A stretch of DNA of 64,000 nt. Origin: Fibrivirga algicola. GTDB taxonomy: Bacteria > Bacteroidota > Bacteroidia > Cytophagales > Spirosomataceae. The position numbers and the translations under genes are program-made. The stretch lies in the NCBI RefSeq assembly GCF_011742925.1, contig NZ_WAEL01000013.1:93722-157721 (forward strand), in the 5' to 3' direction. The notes under the pieces were generated by a model, which was not told the origin of the DNA, ran no database searches, and worked only from the letters and a program-made list of their open reading frames with translations. How positions within the stretch are numbered: position 1 is the first letter of the stretch; every line of letters begins with the position of its first letter. This document shows positions 19,007-27,864 of the stretch, one piece after another.

Positions 19007-19666
19007 ATGAAATCCTATCAGCAAGAAACCGTTAACAAACATGGTGAAACCGTCATTTCGGACATCTTCCGCTACATCGAGGGCGAGCCGAAGCAGTACC
19101 GCTACAATTCCCAGACCGGGCAGTTTAACATTGACGGAGACACCCCCGTTTTGGACAAGTCGGGCAAGCCTATTAAAGAGTTTTCGTTTCAGCCGTTCGT
19201 CTTCCGCATTTTCGAGGACGGGCTGTTCAACCGGAACCGCGAAGCGTGGGCGGAATTGTTCTTTATCGACGCGCTCAATTGCGTATCGAGCATTATGTTC
19301 AACGGCACTACGCTGACGGAGTTGCGGGGCGTTATGAAAAAACTCATCTACGAAGGCAACGAACCGCTGAACCTCTGCGATGTGGTGCTGACCATCCGCC
19401 CGGAGAAACTAACGTGTAAAAACGACCCCACGAAGTCGTGGTTCATTGGCCGGTTTAGCTACCAGTTTGCCAACTCCGAAACTGTTCAGCAACTCGCTGA
19501 GTACGCGGCTGATTGCCCTATCTACCGACGCGACACATTGAAACAAACGGCAAGCTATTTCAGCTTTTCAGAAACTTTTGCCCTTCCGGCTGCGGATGTC
19601 ATGCCGCTTTCGCTCAGTGTCGGAGATGTACCCCCCGCTGAAGTTGAAGTAGCAGAGGTAGTCTAA
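19007..19666 (+). CDS. Hypothetical plasmid protein (219 aa)
   Basis: Not recognised. Soluble, alpha/beta composition, no signal peptide, with an acidic low-complexity tail after about residue 190 (VGDVPPAEVEVAEVV), a feature of some single-strand DNA-binding proteins. It has its own promoter-like box. Neighbours are a nuclease-like gene and the large methylase-helicase, so a DNA-processing role is plausible but unproven. Confidence 0.6.
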   Translation: MKSYQQETVNKHGETVISDIFRYIEGEPKQYRYNSQTGQFNIDGDTPVLDKSGKPIKEFSFQPFVFRIFEDGLFNRNREAWAELFFIDALNCVSSIMFNGTTLTELRGVMKKLIYEGNEPLNLCDVVLTIRPEKLTCKNDPTKSWFIGRFSYQFANSETVQQLAEYAADCPIYRRDTLKQTASYFSFSETFALPAADVMPLSLSVGDVPPAEVEVAEVV

Positions 19667-19674
19667 ATTTTTTT

Positions 19675-19706
19675 GAGTAGCCATCTATTTAAATAGATGG
19701 CTACTC
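19675..19706. repeat. Perfect 32-bp palindrome
   Basis: GAGTAGCCATCTATTT (19675-19690) is followed without spacer by its exact complement (19691-19706). It lies 8 nt after the 19666 stop and 28 nt before the next ATG. The T run sits on its left side, so it would terminate minus-strand rather than plus-strand transcripts. It may equally be an operator for a dimeric DNA-binding protein. Confidence 0.85.
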
Positions 19707-19733
19707 AACTATATAGTTCACAAACTAAATATT

Positions 19734-20459
19734 ATGTCTTGTATGCAAGTCCTTACGCCAGACAATTACCGTCAGTTCCCCGCTTTTTCCAATACAGATT
19801 TAACCGAGTATGAGCGGTTTTTATTGGGTGAACCCAACCGAAAACCTGTTAAGGCATTTGCTGAAGGATCAGCCTTTCACCAATTGCTGTTGGAGCCACG
19901 GAGTAAGCGACCATTTGAGGAGGCCATCGACTGGGAGCGGTTGGGCAAAATGGCAAAAGCCGTTCGGGCTACGCGCTTTGGCCGGTGGGCCTTGCAGTGG
20001 GGGCAGAAGGAGCAGCCTTATCTGTTTCGAGACCCCACTACGGGCCAGCTCTGCAAATGCCAAACCGACATTCGGCTGCGGCATGGGTTAATCGTTGACA
20101 TCAAGACCACCCGCGCCCGGACGTATCGCCAATTCATTGAGTGCTGCGAGGAGTATCAGTATGACCGGCAGGCTGCGTTTTACTTAGATGGAGTGCAGGC
20201 ACGGCGGTTTGTCTTTCTGGGCGTTCAGAAAGCAGAGCCTTTTCAAGTCTTCTATTTCGAGCCAACTGCCGACGCGATTGGTCAGGCGTTCATACAGGAT
20301 GGCCGGGTACGCTACCAGCGCCTGCTCTCGTTGCTCGCCCGATCCGAGTTTCGCCCCTCAGCCTGGACAACTCAGGACAAACCAGTAGCTTCGCTGCTCA
20401 TGCCGATGAGTCAGCGGTTAAGTCAATCCAGCTACCCGCCTATCTATCGATTTCGCTAA
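19734..20459 (+). CDS. PD-(D/E)XK nuclease-like protein (RecE/DUF3799 type)
   Basis: A 241-aa protein with the exonuclease-like core CQTDIRLRHGLIVDIKTT (residues about 106-123, the D...DxK catalytic pattern), followed by the QxxxY-type helix YQYDRQAAFYLDG. This matches RecE/lambda-exonuclease-like PD-(D/E)XK proteins of phages and plasmids. A RecT-like annealing partner was not identified next to it. Probably resects DNA ends for recombination or repair of transferred DNA. Confidence 0.7.
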   Translation: MSCMQVLTPDNYRQFPAFSNTDLTEYERFLLGEPNRKPVKAFAEGSAFHQLLLEPRSKRPFEEAIDWERLGKMAKAVRATRFGRWALQWGQKEQPYLFRDPTTGQLCKCQTDIRLRHGLIVDIKTTRARTYRQFIECCEEYQYDRQAAFYLDGVQARRFVFLGVQKAEPFQVFYFEPTADAIGQAFIQDGRVRYQRLLSLLARSEFRPSAWTTQDKPVASLLMPMSQRLSQSSYPPIYRFR

Positions 20460-20467
20460 TCAACTTG

Positions 20468-20495
20468 TCAGATAGTTGGGTACTCAGCTATCTGA
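20468..20495 (+). terminator. Hairpin behind the nuclease-like gene
   Basis: TCAGATAG (20468-20475) / CTATCTGA (20488-20495), extendable with wobble pairs on both sides, 9 nt after the stop codon. The U tract is short (AAATTTTA), so it may be a weak terminator or an operator of the TAG-CTA family. Confidence 0.55.
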
Positions 20496-20516
20496 TAAAT
20501 TTTATGTTGGTGCTAC

Positions 20517-20732
20517 ATGAACCGAACCGAGCCGAAACCACCCGAGGGCAAGTACCACCGGGCAAAACTTACCGCACCGTTGGGACCGTTGATGCCAGCC
20601 GGTAAGATAGGATGGTTATCCGCCGATGTCGAAACCATCGACGCGGATGGCAAGCCCATGTTTCGGTTTATCTCAGCGACAAACCACGACCTTGTTTTCA
20701 AGGTGTACGCTGAAGAGGTAATCATCGAATAA
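20517..20732 (+). CDS. Small hypothetical protein (71 aa)
   Basis: Not recognised. A 71-aa beta-rich soluble protein (IGWLSADVETIDADGKPMFR) with a Pro-rich N-terminus. Lies between the nuclease-like gene and the methylase-helicase; the frame uses codons like its neighbours. A partner role is possible only by context. Confidence 0.5.
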   Translation: MNRTEPKPPEGKYHRAKLTAPLGPLMPAGKIGWLSADVETIDADGKPMFRFISATNHDLVFKVYAEEVIIE

Positions 20733-20829
20733 AAAATCAAGGGGTAACAGCTGAGCAACGTTAGAATCAAGCGGGTTGTAAAAGACTGATAGATAGTTAG
20801 TTGAATATTTAAATATCTGAATAGTTAGC

Positions 20830-20837
20830 TATCTTTA
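20830..20837 (+). promoter_or_regulatory. Promoter-like -7 box before the methylase-helicase
   Basis: TATCTTTA, one mismatch to TAnnTTTG, 24 nt before the ATG at 20862. Upstream (20781-20829) is a dense set of GATAGATAG / ATAGTTAG / TATTTAAATA words, which may be operator sites. Confidence 0.45.
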
Positions 20838-20861
20838 TAGCGTGAAACTATTCAGCTATTT

Positions 20862-23800
20862 ATGACGCGCTACCCAACCCCCCGCACTCGTTCGGCCCAG
20901 GCCCGGCCCGTGGTCATTGTTGCCAACCAATACACGCTGTTTGGACAGCCCGTTCTTGTACCACCTACGCGGGGAGAACGCAAGCCTTGTGAGGCCCGGC
21001 CAAGCGTGGCCCGGCCCGAAGCGGCTACTTTATTGACCCTTGATGAACGGATAGAGCTACGGCCAACCTCGGAGCCGTGCGCTTTCAGTCTTTGCCCCCA
21101 CGACTTTACATTACCAACCGGCAACGCGGCCAAGCTACGGGCTAACGTTGCCGCCATTGAAACTCTAAAACGGATTGAGCAGGAGCAACGCCCGGCTACA
21201 ATAGAGGAACAGCGTTTGTTATCGCTTTATACGGGTTGGGGCGGGTTATCGCAGGTCTGGAAAAACGACGTTTACGAGCGATGGCAACGCGCACAGGCAG
21301 ACCCAACCCAAGCCGTTGACGATTCAATAAACCGCTGGGGCAGTCAGTACGGACGTACCCGCCAGCGTTTAGCCGACCTGTTGACCCCCGCCGAGCAGTC
21401 AGCCGCCGAAGCATCGACGCTGAACGCCTTTTACACCGCTCCGCACGTTGTAGCGGCCATGTGGCAGGCCGTAGAAGGGTTTGGCTTTACGGGTGGGCGT
21501 ATTCTGGAGCCAGCCGCTGGTATCGGCTATTTTATCGGACTTATGCCCCCGGCCATTCGGGAGCGGTCGGCGTGGGTTGCGGTCGAGAAAGACCGGCTAT
21601 CGGGGCAAATCTTGCAGCGACTTTATCCCGACGTAGAAACCCACATTTGCGGATTGGAAGAAGCAGGGTTGCAGGCGGGTAGCCGCTCGGCGGTCCGATT
21701 CGATTTGGTGATTGGGAACGTACCGTTTGGCTCGTACACGGTTTATGACCGTCACTACCCCGAACTGAACAGCTTTGCCATTCATAACTATTTCATTGGC
21801 CGGGCCGCGCAGTTGGTGAAGCCGGGCGGAATCGTTGCCCTCATTACGTCAATGGGTACGTTCGATGCAGCAGGCTCAGAGTTTCGCCGGTTCCTGACCG
21901 TCGAAGCCGACGCCGAGCTATTGGGGGCCATCCGCTTGCCGTCGAATGCGTTTGAAGCCAACGCGGGTACGCAGGTAACGACCGACGTTTTGTTTTTGCG
22001 GAAACGTACCCCAACGGCCCGGCCCTTTGCGGCCCATCCGTTTGAACGTACCGTTACCCTTCGGGCCAGCCTTCAAGCCGAAGCAACGGACGAAGAAACC
22101 GTCAGGACGTTGGCCGTAAACGAGTATTACCACGCCTACCCCACTATGATGCTGGGCGATATGCACTTTGCCGACGAGGTAAACAAGGGCGGATTATACC
22201 GAGCCGACCAGCCAACGTTACACTTATCCGACCCCACTACGTTGCCGCAGCGATTGGCCGCAGCCCTTGACCAATTGCCGAGAGGTATTTATAACACTGA
22301 ATCAGCAGCCCGCAACAAAGAGCCAGCCAAAGCCGACCAACGGTTTACCGAATCGGTAACAATCCGGGGCAAACGCTACAGCCAAACGCTCATTACTGCC
22401 CAATACGAGCGCGTGAAACGGGCGTTTAACCAATTACGGAAAGCCGAGCAGGCCGGTAGGGGAGAGGTGGAAACCGACGGCCTACGGGTTGAGCTAAACC
22501 AAGCGTATGCTCTGTTTACGCGTTATTTCGGGACGCTCAACCGGAACAGGGCTTTATCGTTTCTGGAAGAGTACGACCCGCAGTTTGCCAGCGTACAGGC
22601 ATTAGAGGTAGTGAATCGGGACGAGCCAGATCGGAACAGCGGAGTGCCGCCCAGCCCCAAAGCGGCCACCTCGTACACCGTTGCCAAAGCTGATATTTTC
22701 CGGCAACGGGTATACCCTGCCACGCACACCCCGGAGCGGGTAGAATCACTGCCCGACGCGCTACGATTGTCTATTGCCTTATACGGTTGGGTGAATGCCG
22801 GGCAGATAGGCGTATGGATGAATCAGCCCGCCCCGGATGTGAAACAGGCATTATTGGGTGCTGAATTGGCTTATCTAAACCCCACGTCGGCCCGATTGGA
22901 GGACAGAGATACGTACCTATCGGGCAACGTTAGGAAGAAATTGGCCGCAGCAAGCGAAGCCGCTAAGAGTGATGCACAGTACGCAGTGAATGAACGGGCA
23001 TTAGCCGCCGTTGTTCCGGCCACTATTCCCGCCCCGCTTATCTCGTTTCGATTGGGTTCGGTCTGGATTCCTACGCACATTATTGAGCAGTTTATTAGTC
23101 AGACCTTGCAAACCAGTTGTGTAACGGTACGCTATAACCACCGGGTAGGCCAGTACGAAATTGACGGTATGAGTAACGTTTCGTCGGTGCAAAACCGCTC
23201 GTTGGGTACGTCGCGCCGAAAGGCTATTCAACTTATCGAAGCGGCTTTGCAACAGCGCACGGTAGTAGTGACCAAAACCATAATCGACCCCGAAGGCAAG
23301 GAAAAAACGGTAAAGGACGTTGAAGCTACCAGCCAGGCAGTACAGGCGCAGGAAGCCTTAAACGACTTGTTTATTGACTTTGTGCGCGACCACCACAGAA
23401 CCACCATTGAGCCGGTTTATAATGAACTGTACAACAGTTACGTACACAAGACCTATCGGGAGCCAGCCCTAAAGCAATACCCCGGCGCATCGCCCGACGT
23501 TCAGCTACGCTTACACCAGTTCCGGGGCGTAGAGCGCATCAAAGAGCAGGACACCTTATTAGCCCACGCCGTGGGCAGTGGTAAAACCTTTACCATGATA
23601 ACCGCAGCAATGGAATTAAAGCGGTTAGGGTTGGCCCACAAGCCTATGATTGTGGTGCAAAACTCAACGCTCAACGACTTTGCCAGAGCGTGGCGCAGGT
23701 TGTACCCCGCAGCCCTCATCTACGTACCGCAACCCGCCGACCTCGAAGCAGCCAACCGCAGACGGTTTTTACAGCGCATCGCGACCAATAACTTTGACGG

Positions 23801-26030
23801 GGTGCTGATACCGCAGAGTTTCTTAAAACTGATTCCCGACGACCCAGCCAGCGAAGAAGCCTTTATTCAGGAGGAAATTGAGCGAGTAGCCTACACCATT
23901 GCCGCAGCCAAGCGGCAGGGCCGGGAGAAACCCATGTCCGTAAAACGGCTGAATGAATTGAAACTTCGATTGGCAAACCGCCGAATCCGGCAGGCGGACC
24001 GGAAGAAAGACGACATGCTGACCTTTGACCAGTTGGGCATCGACGCGCTGTTCTTGGACGAATCGCACAGGTACAAGCGCCTTGGATTTTTCACGGCGAG
24101 GCAGAACGTGAAAGGGATAGATTCGGCAGGCTCAGAGGATGCACTAAGCGCCCTGTTCAAGTGCCGCACGGTGCAGGCACGGCGGGGCCGGGTGGTGTTG
24201 GCGACGGGTACGCCGATTAGCAACACAATGGCCGAATCATGGACGACTCTACGCTTTATTGCCCCCGACCGGCTCAACAAAGCGATGCTGTCCACGTTTG
24301 ACCAGTTTGCCGGAGCGTTCGGCAGCGTGATTCAGTCGTTTGAACTGACTGCAACGGGCAACTTTAAAGCGGTGGAGCGGTTCGCCAAATTCGTTAATGT
24401 ACAGCAGCTATCGGAACTCTACCGCGCCTACGTTGACGTAGTGCTGAACGAAGACGTTATCGAGTTCCAACGGGACGCGACGTTACCAACGCTCAAAGAC
24501 GGGCAACACACGCGGATTATCTTACCGCAAACCGAAGGCGTAGCCGACGAGCTAAACAGCATCAAAGCAACTTTGCGTTGGTTTGAAAACCTAACCGGGG
24601 CCGAGAAGCGCGACAACTCGCACGTTCCGTTAGTTTGCTTTGGACAAGCCCGCAAAGCCACCATTGATTTACGGCTCCTCGACGCGGCCAACCCCGACGA
24701 AGCCGATTCAAAGTGTAACCGGGTGGTAACCGAAATTTTGCGCCTTTACCGGCAGTCGGCCACGTATCGCGGTACGCAGTTGGTCTTTGCGGATACGTAT
24801 CAAAGCCCCGCCGTTCGGGGTTGGTTTGACGAGGAAGGAGAAGAACGTAAAGGCCCACGGTTTAACCTCTTTGACGATATACGAGCCAAGCTGATTGAGC
24901 AGGGGGTACCGGCTGATGAAATTGCTATCGTACCCGCCGAACCCGACAAACGCGAACCTCTGTTTGCCAAAGTCCGAACGGGCAAGGTTCGGGTATTGCT
25001 AGGCACGTCGGAGCGGGCGGGCGTGGGCGTAAATGTGCAGGAACGGTTAGTGGCGGTTCACCACCTGGACGCGCCTAACCGCCCGACCGATTTTGAGCAG
25101 CGTAACGGGCGGCTCATCCGGCAGGGCAACCTACACGCGGCTTGGGGCATCCCGGTTGAAGTCCTGACCTACGGCGTTGAACGAACGCTCGACGCAACTG
25201 CCTACGGACGGTTAGCGATTAAGCAAAAATTTATTAATCAGGTCTTAAAAGGCCACATAGCCGACGATCAGATGGCCGATATCAGCGCGGACGATGATTT
25301 TGCCGCCATGTCCTTCGACCAGATGATGGCAACCCTCAGCGGCTCCCAATACGCCCTGTTATATACAACGCGCCAATTAGAACTGTCGCGGGTGCAGCAG
25401 GCGCGTAAGAACTGGCAACGGGGCCTGATGGATGCTCAATGGCAGGTCGAAAACGCCCAACGATTCATCCAGAAACACCGCCCGCTATTGATCGAGTTAG
25501 AGGAAGAAGCTGTCATTTTGCAGCAGCACTTTGGTACGCCTTACGCTACAAAGAGCGTAACAGTGAACGGCACGTCCTACAGCGAGAAGTGGGGCGAAGC
25601 GGTACAGCACCTAATTGAGCAGGTTAAAGGGCTGGCAAAACGCCGGGTTGACGAATCCAGAACGTTAATCGTTAACGGGCTTACGTTGATCCTGACCGGG
25701 GAACGTTCCCAAGAATTGATTGGCGACTTTATGCCCGGCCAGGCAGTGGTACGTTACCGTTGGGGCCGTAGTCTGTCGGGCGTGGTGGGTTCATCGAACG
25801 GCCTGTTTTCGTCGCTCAAAGCCGCCGTTGCCCGCGTCTGCGAAGGCCCCGCCCAACTAACCCACGAACTGAACCGTGCCGGACTCACCGAGCAGGAGTT
25901 TAGCCGCACGCAATCGCAACCGTTCCGGCAGGAAGCCGAATTACTCCGCTTGGAAACGGAGGTGGCCGACCTAAAACGCCGGATGGAAACCGAAGGTGAA
26001 CCGGAGCCGGTCGCTGAGGTAGCCGCGTAA
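20862..26030 (+). CDS. Giant DNA methylase-helicase (DarB-like anti-restriction type)
   Basis: A 1722-aa fusion of an N6-adenine-type methyltransferase and a superfamily-2 helicase. Motif I is ILEPAAGIGYFIG (about residue 213) and the catalytic NPPY-type motif reads IGNVPFGSY (about 285). Walker A is AVGSGKTFT (about 902), motif II DESHRY (about 1065), motif III ATGTPISNT (about 1114), motif VI QRNGRLIRQG (about 1413). A charged helical tail follows. Proteins of this plan are frequent on Bacteroidota conjugative elements and resemble phage P1 DarB, which protects incoming DNA from restriction. Methylation specificity and activity are unproven; the NVPF variant of the NPPY motif deserves note. 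Confidence 0.8.
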   Translation: MTRYPTPRTRSAQARPVVIVANQYTLFGQPVLVPPTRGERKPCEARPSVARPEAATLLTLDERIELRPTSEPCAFSLCPHDFTLPTGNAAKLRANVAAIETLKRIEQEQRPATIEEQRLLSLYTGWGGLSQVWKNDVYERWQRAQADPTQAVDDSINRWGSQYGRTRQRLADLLTPAEQSAAEASTLNAFYTAPHVVAAMWQAVEGFGFTGGRILEPAAGIGYFIGLMPPAIRERSAWVAVEKDRLSGQILQRLYPDVETHICGLEEAGLQAGSRSAVRFDLVIGNVPFGSYTVYDRHYPELNSFAIHNYFIGRAAQLVKPGGIVALITSMGTFDAAGSEFRRFLTVEADAELLGAIRLPSNAFEANAGTQVTTDVLFLRKRTPTARPFAAHPFERTVTLRASLQAEATDEETVRTLAVNEYYHAYPTMMLGDMHFADEVNKGGLYRADQPTLHLSDPTTLPQRLAAALDQLPRGIYNTESAARNKEPAKADQRFTESVTIRGKRYSQTLITAQYERVKRAFNQLRKAEQAGRGEVETDGLRVELNQAYALFTRYFGTLNRNRALSFLEEYDPQFASVQALEVVNRDEPDRNSGVPPSPKAATSYTVAKADIFRQRVYPATHTPERVESLPDALRLSIALYGWVNAGQIGVWMNQPAPDVKQALLGAELAYLNPTSARLEDRDTYLSGNVRKKLAAASEAAKSDAQYAVNERALAAVVPATIPAPLISFRLGSVWIPTHIIEQFISQTLQTSCVTVRYNHRVGQYEIDGMSNVSSVQNRSLGTSRRKAIQLIEAALQQRTVVVTKTIIDPEGKEKTVKDVEATSQAVQAQEALNDLFIDFVRDHHRTTIEPVYNELYNSYVHKTYREPALKQYPGASPDVQLRLHQFRGVERIKEQDTLLAHAVGSGKTFTMITAAMELKRLGLAHKPMIVVQNSTLNDFARAWRRLYPAALIYVPQPADLEAANRRRFLQRIATNNFDGVLIPQSFLKLIPDDPASEEAFIQEEIERVAYTIAAAKRQGREKPMSVKRLNELKLRLANRRIRQADRKKDDMLTFDQLGIDALFLDESHRYKRLGFFTARQNVKGIDSAGSEDALSALFKCRTVQARRGRVVLATGTPISNTMAESWTTLRFIAPDRLNKAMLSTFDQFAGAFGSVIQSFELTATGNFKAVERFAKFVNVQQLSELYRAYVDVVLNEDVIEFQRDATLPTLKDGQHTRIILPQTEGVADELNSIKATLRWFENLTGAEKRDNSHVPLVCFGQARKATIDLRLLDAANPDEADSKCNRVVTEILRLYRQSATYRGTQLVFADTYQSPAVRGWFDEEGEERKGPRFNLFDDIRAKLIEQGVPADEIAIVPAEPDKREPLFAKVRTGKVRVLLGTSERAGVGVNVQERLVAVHHLDAPNRPTDFEQRNGRLIRQGNLHAAWGIPVEVLTYGVERTLDATAYGRLAIKQKFINQVLKGHIADDQMADISADDDFAAMSFDQMMATLSGSQYALLYTTRQLELSRVQQARKNWQRGLMDAQWQVENAQRFIQKHRPLLIELEEEAVILQQHFGTPYATKSVTVNGTSYSEKWGEAVQHLIEQVKGLAKRRVDESRTLIVNGLTLILTGERSQELIGDFMPGQAVVRYRWGRSLSGVVGSSNGLFSSLKAAVARVCEGPAQLTHELNRAGLTEQEFSRTQSQPFRQEAELLRLETEVADLKRRMETEGEPEPVAEVAA

Positions 26031-26034
26031 CGTA

Positions 26035-26072
26035 TTCATCGCGCCGACACCTCCGGGAGTCGGCGCGATGAA
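26035..26072 (+). terminator. Strong terminator-like hairpin
   Basis: Perfect 14-bp stem TTCATCGCGCCGAC (26035-26048) / GTCGGCGCGATGAA (26059-26072), 10-nt loop, 5 nt after the methylase-helicase stop. No U tract follows; an AATCAAAGGGGT motif starts 4 nt later. Confidence 0.7.
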
Positions 26073-26145
26073 ACGAATCAAAGGGGTATTGTAAGGTAGT
26101 TACCTATCCAGCTATGCAAATAGAAAAATAGAAAATCAAGGGGTA

Positions 26146-26249
26146 GGGATGGAAACGCCCTGCGGGCCATTCCATCCCCGGCGCGACGGGCAACACCTTC
26201 GGGGTACTCCCTCACCACTGCGTGGCCGGTCGCCCCAAAGGCCCTGCCC
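26146..26249 (+). ncRNA. GC-rich segment with nested hairpins, candidate structured RNA
   Basis: In an otherwise AT-rich gap this stretch is strongly GC-rich and foldable. GGGATGGAA (26146-26154) pairs with TTCCATCCC (26170-26178), enclosing GCCC/GGGC (26157-26160 / 26164-26167). A UUCG-type loop ACC-TTCGG-GGT follows near 26195, then CCAC-TGC-GTGG (26215-26225), and GGGCA (26188-26192) can close with TGCCC (26245-26249). It is bracketed by AATCAA(A)GGGG motifs at 26134 and 26262. No credible protein is encoded. RNA function is inference from foldability only. Confidence 0.4.
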
Positions 26250-26291
26250 TTGTGCCGCGCGAATCAAAGGGGAAGTTGATTGTGCGAATGC

Positions 26292-26677
26292 TCAATTACG
26301 CAAACATTCCGGTACACCGCCAGTGTGTTCGAGCGTAATCAAAGCGGAATCGTTAACGCGTTTCTTATTTAGCTCGCTGGGGTAATTATAAATCAGGTAG
26401 TTTTCAACCTCATCGATAGTGTACCGGTCGTTAGATTGTATTTGACCCAAATACAAATAAGCACCATGTCTTTGGCACCCTTCAATCCCGTGGCGATAGC
26501 CGACGTTGTAGCGGCCACTCGCCCGCATTCCTGCGTGAGTTCGCATATGCCCGCCGAAGAAACTGTTATGCACCTTCATGAATAAAACGGTTGGCCGTTC
26601 CATTCATGAAGGTAAATGCAATGGTGCATATTCCGGGCTTCATCGTAAGTGTGGCAACGCTTCCAGATAATTTGCAT
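26292..26677 (-). pseudogene. GIY-YIG-like small protein, frameshifted
   Basis: Two overlapping minus-strand frames join into one protein. The first starts at ATG 26677 and reads a nuclease-like opening ending CIYLHEWNGQPFYS before a stop. The second continues with KVHNSFFGGHMRTHAG, then SGRYNVGYRHGIEGC and YTIDEVENYLIYNY up to 26292. The junction (near 26580) needs one base, so this is a single-nucleotide frameshift or a sequencing error. The intact protein of about 128 aa resembles small GIY-YIG-type proteins of Bacteroidota. Its start lies 8 nt after the stop of the T5orf172-type gene, suggesting a two-gene unit. Confidence 0.6.
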
Positions 26678-26684
26678 AACAGCC

Positions 26685-27692
26685 CTACCGCAACTCGTGC
26701 GTTTCGTCAACTAATTCTTTTATGCGGACTACTTTCTCGCGGGGTAGATTACTCCAATACCAATTGATGAGATCAGAATCAATCAATGTACACCTGTTCA
26801 GGGTTGGCCGGTGATTTTTGACGGTCGCCAGTCCAATCGAGAAAACAATGGGCTTGTCGGCATATTGTTCATACAGATCGGCGTTCAGGTATTCTTCTTT
26901 GACAAATCGGCCACAATCCTTGATTGCACTAAGCTCTTTTGCTTTTGGTACGTATGCCAACTTTTTCGTGGTTGCTCTAACTTGAAGCAAAATCATGTGG
27001 TAAAAATAGCCGCGCCATTTCAGCCCGAAAAGGTCGGCCGGAGTTCGACTGTCGGGTGTAGCCACAACGTTGAAGCCTTGTTTTTTTACGAGCAAGTTCA
27101 TGACGTAATCATCGGCCCCACTCTCTGGCTTTGTAAATAGCGAACTTAAGCCATTATTAGCCTTCCGCCACTTGGCGTGAACGCCGTCCATAAACTTTTC
27201 CAGTCGATCAAGCTGGGTTAGTACCTCATCATCGCTGATATCCTCTGTTTCCTGCTCATATTCTTGTATAGCAGGTTTTGTGATGATCACGGGGGTGGAC
27301 ACAGGTTTTGAAATGGCCCGTGTTGGTGCTGAAGTTTTAGAAACCGTTTTAGCAATCGATCTCAATGCATCGCCCTCAACACAGATCGGGTCGTCAATGT
27401 CGAGGGCATCGATCACTTTCTTTTTAATCAAGGCGACTGCCTGTGCCAAGTCAATTTTGAAGTATTCTTTAGTACCAGGGTGCTTATAGCTTTTCAAAAT
27501 GCCATGAGCTATCTGTTCTGCAAAGTCAGAATCAGGCACTTCCATGTACCATTCGACGACACATCGTGCTGGTTGAGTTTTTGATAGGGATTCTGCCCTC
27601 GATGCAGGATGATGGCCTTTAGTCACTTTGCCAACCTTGACTACACCGGTAGGCCAGGATGTGCAGGAGAACACGTAAATGTACTGTTTCAC
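26685..27692 (-). CDS. GIY-YIG / T5orf172-type protein
   Basis: A 335-aa protein. Residues about 1-105 carry a T5orf172-like GIY-YIG module: YIYVFSCTSWPTGVVKVGKV (family 'YI..s......KIG.t'), then RAESLSKTQP, and DSDFAEQIAHGILKSYKHPGTKEYFKI with the conserved E and YF. The remaining residues hold a linker, a helical region and a domain (FNVVATPDSRTPADLFGLKW) that looks like a nuclease-type fold with a D...D pattern. Starts at GTG 27692. Probably DNA-binding or cleaving; a role in homing or defence is open. Confidence 0.6.
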   Translation of the reverse strand: MKQYIYVFSCTSWPTGVVKVGKVTKGHHPASRAESLSKTQPARCVVEWYMEVPDSDFAEQIAHGILKSYKHPGTKEYFKIDLAQAVALIKKKVIDALDIDDPICVEGDALRSIAKTVSKTSAPTRAISKPVSTPVIITKPAIQEYEQETEDISDDEVLTQLDRLEKFMDGVHAKWRKANNGLSSLFTKPESGADDYVMNLLVKKQGFNVVATPDSRTPADLFGLKWRGYFYHMILLQVRATTKKLAYVPKAKELSAIKDCGRFVKEEYLNADLYEQYADKPIVFSIGLATVKNHRPTLNRCTLIDSDLINWYWSNLPREKVVRIKELVDETHELR

Positions 27693-27864
27693 GCTGGAGA
27701 CACTTGGTTAATGTCATTAAGTAGCCAAATAGATAAATATCTAATTAAAATGCAAGAAAGCAGATCAAGATGTCTTCCGGCATTAGGTACTTATCACCGA
27801 CATGTCAGTCAGCCGGTTACAGCGTAAAGGCAATAAAAAAATCACATAGACATTAGAAGCCTAT

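Noticed and set aside
26149..26385. Plus-strand 78-aa open frame over the GC-rich island
   Set aside because: Proline/arginine/cysteine-rich translation typical of non-coding GC-rich DNA, and antisense to the GIY-YIG-like frames.
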